A stretch of DNA of 6,270 nucleotides from positions 1 to 6,270 of the forward strand of contig JAQGJF010000393.1 in assembly GCA_028290765.1 (NCBI GenBank), read 5' to 3'. Positions within the stretch are counted from its first letter, which is position 1. Every line of letters begins with the position of its first letter. Shown one piece after another: positions 1 to 6,270 of the stretch. The translations under genes were made by a program, and so were the position numbers. A model generated the notes under the pieces. It was not told where the DNA came from and made no database searches. It saw only the letters and a program-made list of their open reading frames with translations. Source of the stretch: Tardiphaga sp. Lineage in GTDB: Bacteria > Pseudomonadota > Alphaproteobacteria > Rhizobiales > Xanthobacteraceae.

Positions 1-717
1 TTCGATCAAGCGGATATGATCGAGCCGCGCGCCGTCGCCGATCGAGACGACCAGGGAATCATGCGCCTGATAGAGCTTGGCGCCATCGGCGGCGATAAAG
101 CTCTCCACCAGCGTGGCGCCGGCGGCCTTGCCGACCTTGAGCAGCGAACGCGTGAACATCGCCGCCGGGGCGCTGCCGCTGGCGATATGAACGATATGCA
201 GCGGCTGCGTCAGCACGGCGCCGTCGGCGACCTCGATCACCAGCCCATCGGTCATCATCGCGCTGTTGAGCGCCACCATGGCATTCGACGTATCGAGCGA
301 AAACAGCTGCTCATGCAGCGCGGCGTCCCCGGCTTCCAGCACCTCGCGCAGGGTGCGGATGCCGAGACCCTTTTCCAGCTTCGGAAGGTCGGAGAGTTTT
401 GGCGCGAACACGCCGTCGACCACCACCAGCTTGCGCACGCCGTCGATGGCATGCAGCTTCAAGGCCGCACCGGCGCGGGCCAAGGCCGCCGCGTCGGGCG
501 CCGCCGCCAGCGGCAGCACCTCGCGCATCAGCACGCGCAGGTCGGTATATTTCCAGTCCTCGATCCGCCGATGCGGCAGGCCGATGCGCTCATAGGCCTC
601 GAAAGCCTGCCGGCGCGTGTCGGCGACCTTCCCTGCCCCCGGCAGCCGCGGGCGTGCCAAGGCGAACGTCTCGCTCAACGCCCGACCGCCATCCGTTTTC
701 GCCAATGCAACGTTCAT
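1..717 (-). CDS. sufD: SufD, Fe-S cluster assembly scaffold protein (N-terminal part, cut by window edge)
   Basis: SufD is the non-catalytic paralogue of SufB in the cytoplasmic SufBC2D complex, where it helps build iron-sulfur clusters and supports iron delivery. Reading the minus strand from the ATG at 717-715 gives 239 uninterrupted codons to the window edge. The family is usually about 420-450 residues, so the C-terminal half, including the beta-helix core and its conserved histidine, lies outside. Visible family signals are the N-terminal helical motif RIEDWKYTDLR (residues 51-61), NSAMMTDGLVIEVADG (151-166), and VESFIAADGAKLYQAHDSL (204-222), which enters the beta-helix core. The start lies 23 bases after the sufC stop. 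No strong ribosome binding site precedes it, and an in-frame GTG sits immediately before the ATG, so the exact start is uncertain by one codon. The position after sufC in the same direction supports an operon. Identification is firm from motifs and context. Confidence 0.95.
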   Translation of the reverse strand, partial: MNVALAKTDGGRALSETFALARPRLPGAGKVADTRRQAFEAYERIGLPHRRIEDWKYTDLRVLMREVLPLAAAPDAAALARAGAALKLHAIDGVRKLVVVDGVFAPKLSDLPKLEKGLGIRTLREVLEAGDAALHEQLFSLDTSNAMVALNSAMMTDGLVIEVADGAVLTQPLHIVHIASGSAPAAMFTRSLLKVGKAAGATLVESFIAADGAKLYQAHDSLVVSIGDGARLDHIRLIE

Positions 718-740
718 CACAAAATCCGTTTGGGCGCCGT

Positions 741-1495
741 TCAGGCCGCCACGTCCTCGAACTGCGCGTAACCGGAAGCCTCGAGCTCCAGCGCCAGTTC
801 CTTGCCGCCGCTTTTGACGACCTTGCCCTTCGACATCACATGCACGAAGTCCGGCACGATGTAGTTCAGGAGTCGCTGATAGTGGGTGATCACCACCATG
901 GCGCGGTCGGAAGTGCGCAGTGCGTTGACGCCGTCGGCGGCCACCCGCAGCGCGTCGATATCGAGGCCGGAGTCCATCTCGTCGAGAATGCACAGGCTTG
1001 GCTCGAACAGCGCCATCTGCAACACTTCGTTGCGCTTCTTCTCGCCGCCGGAGAACCCGACATTGACGCCACGGCGCAGCATGTCCTGTGGAATGTTCAG
1101 GGAGGCCGCGACCGCGCGCACCTTCTTGAGAAAGTCAGGCGTCGAGAATTCGCTTTCGCCGCGTGCCTTGCGCTGTGCGTTCAGCGCCGTGCGCAGGAAC
1201 GTCATGGTGGCAACGCCGGGAATTTCTACCGGATACTGGAACGCCAGGAACACGCCCTTGGCGGCGCGCTCGTCCGGCGCCATCTCCAGCAGGTCTTCGC
1301 CCTTGAACAGGATTTCGCCGCGGGTCACTTCATAGCCCGGCTTGCCGGCGATGACGTGGCTCAAGGTCGACTTGCCGGAGCCGTTCGGCCCCATGATGGC
1401 GTGGACTTCGCCCTTGTTTACGGTCAGCGACAGCCCGTGGAGGATTTCTCGCTCCTCGACACGAACCTGCAGGTTTTTGACTTCGAGTAACGCGG

Positions 1496-1499
<4 letters not shown>
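741..1499 (-). CDS. sufC: SufC, Fe-S cluster assembly ATPase
   Basis: SufC is the soluble ABC-type ATPase of the SufBCD complex. ATP binding makes it dimerise and reshapes SufB-SufD so that a nascent cluster can form. The 252-residue product has normal family length and every ABC motif: Walker [10 protein letters not shown] (37-45), Q-loop Gln88 in AFQYP, signature FSGGEKKR (149-156), Walker B LCILDE (169-174), D-loop SGLD (177-180) and H-loop His206 in THYQR. The EKKR form of the signature and the [12 protein letters not shown] stretch are typical of SufC rather than transporter ATPases, and there are no membrane segments. Its ATG overlaps the sufB stop as ATGA (1496-1499). A good ribosome binding site, AAGGA (1512-1508), lies inside the last sufB codons with an 8-base spacer, so translation is probably coupled to sufB. 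Identification is essentially certain. Confidence 0.98.
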
Positions 1500-2974
<1,475 letters not shown>

Positions 2975-2979
2975 TTTAT

Positions 2980-2984
2980 CCTCC
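2980..2984 (-). promoter_or_regulatory. Shine-Dalgarno site of sufB (decides the start)
   Basis: On the minus strand GGAGG is followed by the 5-base spacer ATAAA and then the ATG at 2974. This is the strongest ribosome binding site in the window. It favours the 492-residue SufB over the version with 8 extra residues that begins at the in-frame TTG at 2998. Confidence 0.85.
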
Positions 2985-2987
2985 GCT

Positions 2988-3006
2988 CGCGGTTTCAAGG
3001 ACCGCG
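2988..3006. repeat. 6-bp inverted repeat (7-bp spacer) beside the sufB ribosome binding site
   Basis: CGCGGT (2988-2993), TTCAAGG, ACCGCG (3001-3006) is a perfect GC-rich inverted repeat ending 3 bases upstream of the sufB GGAGG. In the sufB transcript it would fold into a hairpin with a 7-base loop next to the ribosome binding site. As DNA it is a 19-bp dyad that a dimeric regulator could bind. The right arm is also part of an 8-bp palindrome, ACCGCGGT (3001-3008). No T-run follows, so it is not an intrinsic terminator. The symmetry is seen directly; any function is inferred. Confidence 0.4.
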
Positions 3007-3068
3007 GTGGATCAATTCCAGTGCTCTAGATCGAGTGCTTACGATGTTCCCGCGATGAAATCACCTGC

Positions 3069-3085
3069 TTTAGAACCGTTCAAGC
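3069..3085. promoter_or_regulatory. Candidate degenerate Irr box (ICE-like) at the upstream edge of the sufB leader
   Basis: TTTAGAA-CCG-TTCAAGC matches the Irr-box consensus, as I recall it (TTTAGAA-N3-TTCTAAA), at 11 of 14 defined positions: the left half is perfect and the right half keeps 4 of 7. It overlaps the desulfurase stop codon and lies about 95 bp before the sufB ATG. In Bradyrhizobium-type bacteria, which generally lack RirA, Irr is the main iron-responsive regulator, so a site before the Suf genes would make sense. The weak right half and the overlap with coding sequence keep this tentative. Confidence 0.25.
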
Positions 3086-4239
3086 ACTGTTTCGTCGCTA
3101 TGTTTAAGTAGTGTACCGGCGAGCTTTCGCCAAGCCTCAAGAGCGATATCGACCTCTTCCGCGGTGGTTGACCAGCCGAGACTGAGACGCACGGCTCCCT
3201 TGGCCAGATCCGGGCCAAATCCCATCGCTTCAAGCACATGCGAGGGCTGTACCTTGCCCGACGAGCACGCGGAACCCGACGACACCGCCACGCCTTCGAG
3301 GTCGAATCCGATCACGGCGGTCTCCGCCCGGAGCCCGGGGGCCGAAAACAGCGTCGTATTGGGCAGCCGCGGCACCTGATCGGAGAACACCTGGAGATGA
3401 CGGGTCTGCCGCAGGCCGGTTTCCAGCCGGTTCCGCAGTTGTTCGACCCTGTTCATGTCATCCCCGAGGGATGCCATCGCCCCCTTCACCGCGGCCCCAA
3501 AACCGGCGATTCCCATCAAATTTTCGGTTCCGGCGCGCCGGCCCTGTTCCTGCCCGCCGCCACGCAGCAGCGCGTCAGGTCCGGAAACACCGTCCGCCAG
3601 GATCAACGCGCCGACCCCTTTAGGGCCACCCAGCTTGTGCGCAGAAACCGAAATAAGATCGGCCTTCACCGCTCTGATATCGAAGGGTATTTTTCCGAAC
3701 GCCTGGATCGCATCGACATGTAGCAGGCCGCCGGCGCCGTGAACGATGTCGGCGATCTCGGCGATTGGCTGGAGAGCTCCGGTTTCGTTGTTGGCCAGCA
3801 TCACCGACACCAGCGCCGGCGGCCCTGCGGCCAGCAGGGCGGGCAGTCGATCCGGATCGACCACGCCGGAGCAGGTAACGGCCAACATCTCGATCCGGTC
3901 GGCGGTGTAACGACCGCCCGTCAAGACCGAGGCGTGCTCGATGGCGGAAACAACCAGCCGTTCGGCCGGCAGGCCGGTGCCCCGGCGCAGGCCCGGCGTC
4001 AGCGCCAGCGCGTTGGCCTCGGTTCCACCCGAGGTGAAGACGACGTTCCGGACATCGGCGCCTACGGCGCCCGCAACCGCTGCCCGGGCGTCCTCGATAA
4101 GCCTGCGGGCCTGGCGGCCCTCGGCATGGACCGAGGACGGGTTGCCACACAGGTCGAATGCCGCGGCCATCGTCTCCCGGGCCTCGCGGCGCAGTGGGGT
4201 GGTCGCATTCCAGTCGAGATAAATCCGGTCACGCGTCAC
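3070..4239 (-). CDS. Cysteine desulfurase, class I (NifS/IscS-like)
   Basis: This is a PLP-dependent enzyme that converts L-cysteine to L-alanine and leaves persulfide sulfur on its catalytic cysteine for Fe-S cluster assembly. The 389-residue product is full length. Visible elements: N-terminal YLDWNATTPLR (7-17), IEHASV with the PLP-stacking His102, ANNETG (149-154), HVDAIQAFGK with Asp176 and Gln179 contacting PLP, Schiff-base Lys202 in SAHKLGGPKG, GTEN (237-240), catalytic Cys325 in the flexible loop SSGSACSSG (320-328), and RLSLGWSTT with the substrate-binding Arg351. That loop marks class I (NifS/IscS), not the SufS class. The start is GTG at 4239; an in-frame TAA at 4245-4243 blocks any longer version. 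The only upstream ribosome-binding-like sequence, GAAGG, has a long 11-base spacer, so translation may be modest. The gene precedes sufB in the same direction, implying that it feeds sulfur to SufB. Whether a separate sufS follows sufD cannot be seen. Confidence 0.95.
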   Translation of the reverse strand: MTRDRIYLDWNATTPLRREARETMAAAFDLCGNPSSVHAEGRQARRLIEDARAAVAGAVGADVRNVVFTSGGTEANALALTPGLRRGTGLPAERLVVSAIEHASVLTGGRYTADRIEMLAVTCSGVVDPDRLPALLAAGPPALVSVMLANNETGALQPIAEIADIVHGAGGLLHVDAIQAFGKIPFDIRAVKADLISVSAHKLGGPKGVGALILADGVSGPDALLRGGGQEQGRRAGTENLMGIAGFGAAVKGAMASLGDDMNRVEQLRNRLETGLRQTRHLQVFSDQVPRLPNTTLFSAPGLRAETAVIGFDLEGVAVSSGSACSSGKVQPSHVLEAMGFGPDLAKGAVRLSLGWSTTAEEVDIALEAWRKLAGTLLKHSDETVLERF

Positions 4240-4263
4240 GTATTATGATACCTTCATTGTTTC

Positions 4264-4296
4264 GGCGTGGATCGGGTCCGATAGGACCGGAACGCC
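4264..4296. repeat. Nested inverted repeat in the desulfurase upstream region
   Basis: An outer pair GGCGT (4264-4268) / ACGCC (4292-4296) encloses an inner pair GGTCC (4275-4279) / GGACC (4284-4288) with a GATA loop. The two stems are separated by internal loops of 6 and 3 bases. If the desulfurase transcript starts upstream, this would fold into a two-stem hairpin 25-57 bases before its GTG. It could equally be a protein-binding dyad. It has no T-run. The pairing is seen directly; the role is unknown. Confidence 0.35.
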
Positions 4297-4342
4297 TCGC
4301 CGCCACATTCCAATCTATCGCAACTGGGCCTCAAAAGCGCCC

Positions 4343-4355
4343 GCCGCAATGCGGC
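4343..4355. repeat. Short GC-rich hairpin
   Basis: GCCGC (4343-4347), AAT, GCGGC (4351-4355) is a perfect 5-bp stem with a 3-base loop. On the minus strand it is followed by GGGCGC and then TTTT (4336-4333), a weak terminator- or attenuator-like arrangement ahead of the desulfurase. The stem is short and the T-run is brief and displaced, so it may be chance in GC-rich DNA. Confidence 0.2.
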
Positions 4356-4394
4356 CTTTGCCGTTTTAGACGGGTTACCGGATGCTCAAGATGC

Positions 4395-4425
4395 TTGCTT
4401 TTCGCCCCTTGCCTCATGGTAGAAC
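4395..4425 (+). promoter_or_regulatory. Weak sigma-70-like promoter candidate for the hydrolase
   Basis: TTGCTT (4395-4400) and TAGAAC (4420-4425) resemble -35 and -10 elements, each matching about 4 of 6 consensus bases, with a rather long 19-base spacing. It is the best candidate I see between the divergent genes, but it is not convincing on its own. Confidence 0.2.
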
Positions 4426-4539
4426 GCGACCTCATGTTCACCCGGCTCCGTCCGCTCATGGCCGACGCCGCCCGATCACCCCTTTGACTGGCATGGCGTC
4501 ATCCGCGCAAAGGCCTGCCCAAAGTCGGTTGATTTCGCC

Positions 4540-4544
4540 AAGGA
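4540..4544 (+). promoter_or_regulatory. Shine-Dalgarno site of the hydrolase
   Basis: AAGGA lies 6 bases before the ATG at 4551 (spacer TCACTG). This supports that start codon for the hydrolase. Confidence 0.75.
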
Positions 4545-4550
4545 TCACTG

Positions 4551-5198
4551 ATGCCTGAAGTTATTTTCACCGGTCCCGCCGGCCGCCTCGAAGGCCGTTA
4601 TCATCCGGCGAAGCAGAAGAATGCGCCGATTGCGATGGTGCTGCACCCGCATCCGCAGTTCTCCGGCACCATGAACCACCAGATCATCTACCAGTGCTAC
4701 TATGCCTTCGTGCACCGCGGATTTTCCGTGCTGCGCTTCAACTTTCGCGGCGTCGGCCGCAGCCAGGGTTCGTTCGATCACGGCACCGGCGAATTGTCGG
4801 ATGCGGCCTCCGCGCTCGACTGGGCGCAGACCATCAATCCGGAAGCGCGCGCCTGCTGGGTCGCCGGCTTCTCGTTCGGCGCCTGGATCGGCATGCAGCT
4901 TCTGATGCGCCGCCCCGAGGTCGAAGGTTTCATCTCGATCGCCCCGCCGGCCAATCTTTACGACTTCTCGTTCCTGGCGCCCTGCCCCTCGTCGGGCCTG
5001 ATCGTGCACGGCGAAAAGGACGCGGTGGTGCCGCCGAAGGACGTCAACACGCTGGTCGAGAAGCTGAAGACCCAAAAAGGCATCGTGATCGATCAGCACA
5101 TCATTCCGGGCGCCAATCATTTCTTCGACGGCAAGCTGCAGCCGCTGATGGAATCGGTCACCGGCTATCTCGACATGCGGCTCGCCAACGTCCGCTAG
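4551..5198 (+). CDS. Alpha/beta hydrolase, COG2945-like (substrate unknown)
   Basis: This is a predicted soluble serine hydrolase of 215 residues, normal for the compact COG2945-type alpha/beta hydrolases; the substrate is not known. Visible elements: the N-terminal HPHPQFSGTMNHQ block (32-44) characteristic of this subgroup, RFNFRGVGRSQG (62-73) forming the strand and turn after it, nucleophile Ser108 in the elbow GFSFG (106-110), acid Asp157 in HGEKDAVVPP, and His190 in PGANHFF. The triad is therefore intact, with no lid domain. There is no signal peptide or membrane segment, so it should be cytoplasmic. A good ribosome binding site supports the ATG. It is divergent from the desulfurase and convergent with the TetR gene, so it is probably transcribed alone. 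The context does not reveal its role, and any link to Fe-S metabolism is only positional. Confidence 0.9.
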   Translation: MPEVIFTGPAGRLEGRYHPAKQKNAPIAMVLHPHPQFSGTMNHQIIYQCYYAFVHRGFSVLRFNFRGVGRSQGSFDHGTGELSDAASALDWAQTINPEARACWVAGFSFGAWIGMQLLMRRPEVEGFISIAPPANLYDFSFLAPCPSSGLIVHGEKDAVVPPKDVNTLVEKLKTQKGIVIDQHIIPGANHFFDGKLQPLMESVTGYLDMRLANVR

Positions 5199-5558
5199 GC
5201 TTTTGCGATCTCGCGGGGCGCCGGCACCAAAGCGGGGGCCCGCAACGCCCGATTCTTGCGATTGGCGGAACGCGCCGTTCCTAGGGTCACTGCGTAGAAC
5301 GGAAGCCGATCTGTTAGGCGGTCCATTCGGTTGCGTTCGACATCGTCGTTAGTGCGATGAAGAACACAGGATGATTTGTCACCGGAGGATATTCGTCGGG
5401 CACCGCGGCTGTCCTTCTGCAAGAAGAGGTCGGCGTCCAAATTGGCGGATCGCATGCTCAATCTGGCAGCGATCGCACCGCGGCGCAGCAGCGCGAAAAA
5501 GCTTTGGAGGCAGCGTAAGCTCCTGCTTCTCTGACCGTAGTCTCGGTGGAAGAGGAGT
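5199..5558. other. Intergenic region between convergent hydrolase and TetR genes; no supported gene
   Basis: About 360 bases without a gene I can support. A minus-strand frame of 88 codons (5461-5195) starts only at TTG, lacks a ribosome binding site and matches nothing I know. A plus-strand frame (5375-5518) has coding-like composition but no start codon and may be a gene relic. The region holds a perfect 6-bp inverted repeat at 5267-5281. On the minus strand, after the TetR stop, there is a bulged hairpin (5523-5509, TTAC loop) followed 8 bases later by TTTTT (5500-5496), which is a poor terminator candidate. Confidence 0.5.
5267..5281. repeat. Perfect 6-bp inverted repeat with 3-base loop
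   Basis: GGAACG (5267-5272), CGC, CGTTCC (5276-5281). It lies 69 bases after the hydrolase stop. No T-run follows on either strand, so it could be a weak transcription-end or RNA-stabilising hairpin of the convergent pair, or chance. Confidence 0.3.
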
Positions 5559-6173
5559 TCAGCTGTCGATCGAAGGCGCTGAAACGACTGACGTCCGTGC
5601 CCGGATGCCCGCGATCAGGATGTCGACCATACGCTTGGCGGCCTGCTTACCATCCGGTCCCGAACTTATGTTCGCAACGCCGGCCAGTGCGCGCAGCAGG
5701 TCGAGCGGGTCGAGATCCAGACGGATGTCGCCGCTCGCGACCGCACGATCGAGCAGCTTTGCAATTGCCTGCTTCACCTGCGCCGTGGACGCTGAGTACA
5801 GATCGGACGTGCCACCGGCGATCGAATTTAGCGCCTCGTACATTCCGTGCTTGGTGGCCATATAGTCCACGAACAACAGCAACCATTCGCGCAGGGCCGT
5901 CATCGGAGGATGCGTCTCGGCGAGGCGGGTGGCGGCTGCAACAAGCTGTTCCGTCTCGTTACGGTAGACCGCCTCGATCAGCGCGTCGCGGGTCGGAAAA
6001 TGACGGTAAAGAGTCCCGGCCCCTACACCAGCGGTCCGCGCGATCTCATTGAGGCTGGCCCCAGATCCCTTCTCAGCGAAGGCGGCCTTCGCCGTTTCGA
6101 GCAAGCGGATGCGGTTGCGCTGCGCATCGGCTCTCGACTTGCGGACAGCAGCGGGTTCACCCTCATCGACCAC
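5559..6173 (-). CDS. TetR/AcrR-family transcriptional regulator
   Basis: A one-component, usually repressing, DNA-binding protein: the N-terminal domain binds an operator as a dimer and the C-terminal domain senses a ligand. The 204 residues are typical. Residues about 20-66 form the TetR helix-turn-helix, with the LLETAKAAFAEKG helix, LNEIARTAGVGAGTLYRHF (41-59) as the recognition region, and PTRDALIEAVY (60-70). The C-terminal part, with LREWLLLFVDYMATKHGM (94-111), then LLDRAVASGDIRLDLDPLDLLRA in two blocks, resembles the SbtR-like C-terminal domain; the ligand cannot be deduced. The start is GTG at 6173: no ATG, GTG or TTG lies in frame between it and the operator region, and the next possible start (TTG, codon 24) would cut into the first helix. 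The ribosome binding site is weak (AAGGGG, 11-base spacer). The palindromes 23 bases upstream indicate autoregulation and control of a divergent gene. Confidence 0.93.
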   Translation of the reverse strand: MVDEGEPAAVRKSRADAQRNRIRLLETAKAAFAEKGSGASLNEIARTAGVGAGTLYRHFPTRDALIEAVYRNETEQLVAAATRLAETHPPMTALREWLLLFVDYMATKHGMYEALNSIAGGTSDLYSASTAQVKQAIAKLLDRAVASGDIRLDLDPLDLLRALAGVANISSGPDGKQAAKRMVDILIAGIRARTSVVSAPSIDS

Positions 6174-6188
6174 GTCGAAAAATACCCC

Positions 6189-6217
6189 TTGATAAACGGA
6201 GAGTGTCTCCGTATTTA
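6189..6217 (+). promoter_or_regulatory. Candidate divergent promoter overlapping the operator
   Basis: TTGATA (6189-6194), 5 of 6 matches to the -35 consensus, is followed after exactly 17 bases by TATTTA (6212-6217), a poor -10 element (3 of 6). The first operator palindrome fills the spacer, which would let a bound repressor block RNA polymerase. The promoter points off the right edge; an ATG at 6261 may be the start of the controlled gene, but only 10 bases of it are visible and no good ribosome binding site precedes it. Confidence 0.4.
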
Positions 6218-6235
6218 AACGGAGACACTCTCCTC
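6196..6235. promoter_or_regulatory. Double palindromic operator, probable TetR binding sites
   Basis: Site 1 is a perfect palindrome, ACGGAGA-GTG-TCTCCGT (6196-6212). Site 2 is ACGGAGA-CAC-TCTCC (6219-6233), with its last two bases unmatched. The two sites are mirror images: 6198-6212 and 6219-6233 are perfect 15-base reverse complements around ATTTAA. Their centres are 23 bp apart, a little over two helical turns, consistent with two dimers on one face. The size, dyad form and position before a TetR gene are what the family uses; binding by this particular protein is inferred. Confidence 0.75.
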
Positions 6236-6270
6236 TTACGCTAAAGCAAGTCGGCGGACAATGGTTTGCC

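Larger units (their letters stand above)
4240..4550. other. Divergent intergenic region between the desulfurase and the hydrolase
   Basis: These 311 bases must hold the promoters of the minus-strand desulfurase and the plus-strand hydrolase. I see a nested inverted repeat (4264-4296), a short GC-rich hairpin (4343-4355), a weak promoter candidate (4395-4425) and the hydrolase ribosome binding site (4540-4544). An open plus-strand frame runs from inside the desulfurase to 4487, but its composition is arginine- and proline-rich with no recognisable motif, so I treat it as a shadow. No IscR-type site, RirA-type site or tRNA is apparent. An Rrf2/IscR regulator gene, sometimes found at this place in alphaproteobacterial suf loci, is absent. 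Confidence 0.6.

Noticed and set aside
399..1490. Long plus-strand open frame (363 codons) opposite sufC and sufD
   Set aside because: It is antisense to two clearly identified conserved genes, has no recognisable motif, and is the kind of stop-poor frame expected in GC-rich coding DNA.
3020..3039. Direct repeat AGTGCT (3020-3025 and 3034-3039) in the sufB upstream region
   Set aside because: Six-base repeats 14 bp apart are too short to separate from chance, and they match no regulator site I know.
4243..4257. Tiny frame ATG AAG GTA TCA TAA just before the desulfurase GTG (minus strand)
   Set aside because: Only four sense codons with no ribosome binding site or regulatory codon run; most simply chance. 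Its stop is useful only in fixing the desulfurase start.
4365..4378. TTTAGAC-GGG-TTAC as a second Irr-box candidate
   Set aside because: Most of the right half does not match; too weak to claim.
4158..4487. Plus-strand frame of 109 codons spanning the desulfurase start and the intergenic region
   Set aside because: It begins inside the antisense of the desulfurase, is rich in Arg, Pro and Ser, and has no ribosome binding site or family resemblance.
4545..5120. Minus-strand open frame (191 codons) opposite the hydrolase
   Set aside because: It is complementary to a gene with an intact catalytic triad and a good ribosome binding site, and has no motif of its own.
5195..5461. Minus-strand frame of 88 codons between the hydrolase and TetR genes
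   Set aside because: It has a TTG start only, no ribosome binding site, no recognisable domain, and overlaps the end of the hydrolase gene.
5496..5523. Intrinsic terminator for the TetR gene (bulged 5-bp stem, TTAC loop, then TTTTT)
   Set aside because: The stem has a bulge and the T-run starts 8 bases after it, so it is a poor fit to an intrinsic terminator.

Overview
The window looks like chromosomal DNA from an alphaproteobacterium of the Bradyrhizobium / Rhodopseudomonas / Nitrobacter group. The reasons are high GC, codon choice strongly biased to G or C at third positions, and Suf proteins of the rhizobial type. This assignment rests on pattern recognition, not on a search.

Layout. Positions 1-4239, all on the minus strand, hold an iron-sulfur cluster assembly locus. 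Read in the direction of transcription it runs: a NifS/IscS-type (class I) cysteine desulfurase (4239-3070, GTG start), a 95-bp gap, sufB (2974-1496), sufC (overlapping sufB by 4 bases, ATGA), and sufD (717 to the window edge, N-terminal 239 residues only). The desulfurase releases sulfur from cysteine as a persulfide. SufB, SufC and SufD form the ATP-driven scaffold on which the cluster is built. The 95-bp gap before sufB carries an inverted repeat next to the sufB ribosome binding site and, at its upstream edge, a partial match to the Irr (iron response) box, so sufBCD may have a promoter of its own.

Positions 4240-4550 form a divergent intergenic region with small inverted repeats. It precedes a plus-strand alpha/beta hydrolase of the COG2945 type (4551-5198) with an intact Ser-Asp-His triad.

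Positions 5199-5558 contain no gene I can support. They separate the hydrolase from a convergent TetR-family regulator (6173-5559, minus strand). Upstream of the regulator lies the most striking non-coding signal in the window: two operator-like palindromes (ACGGAGA-N3-TCTCCGT type), together forming a perfect 15-bp inverted repeat with a 6-bp spacer at 6198-6233. They overlap a plausible plus-strand promoter. The regulator therefore probably controls itself and a divergent gene starting at or beyond the right edge.

Overall this is a conventional housekeeping Suf region beside a TetR control region. I see no phage, insertion sequence, CRISPR array, RNA gene or defence system, and no previously undescribed multi-gene system. 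The items worth a second look are regulatory.
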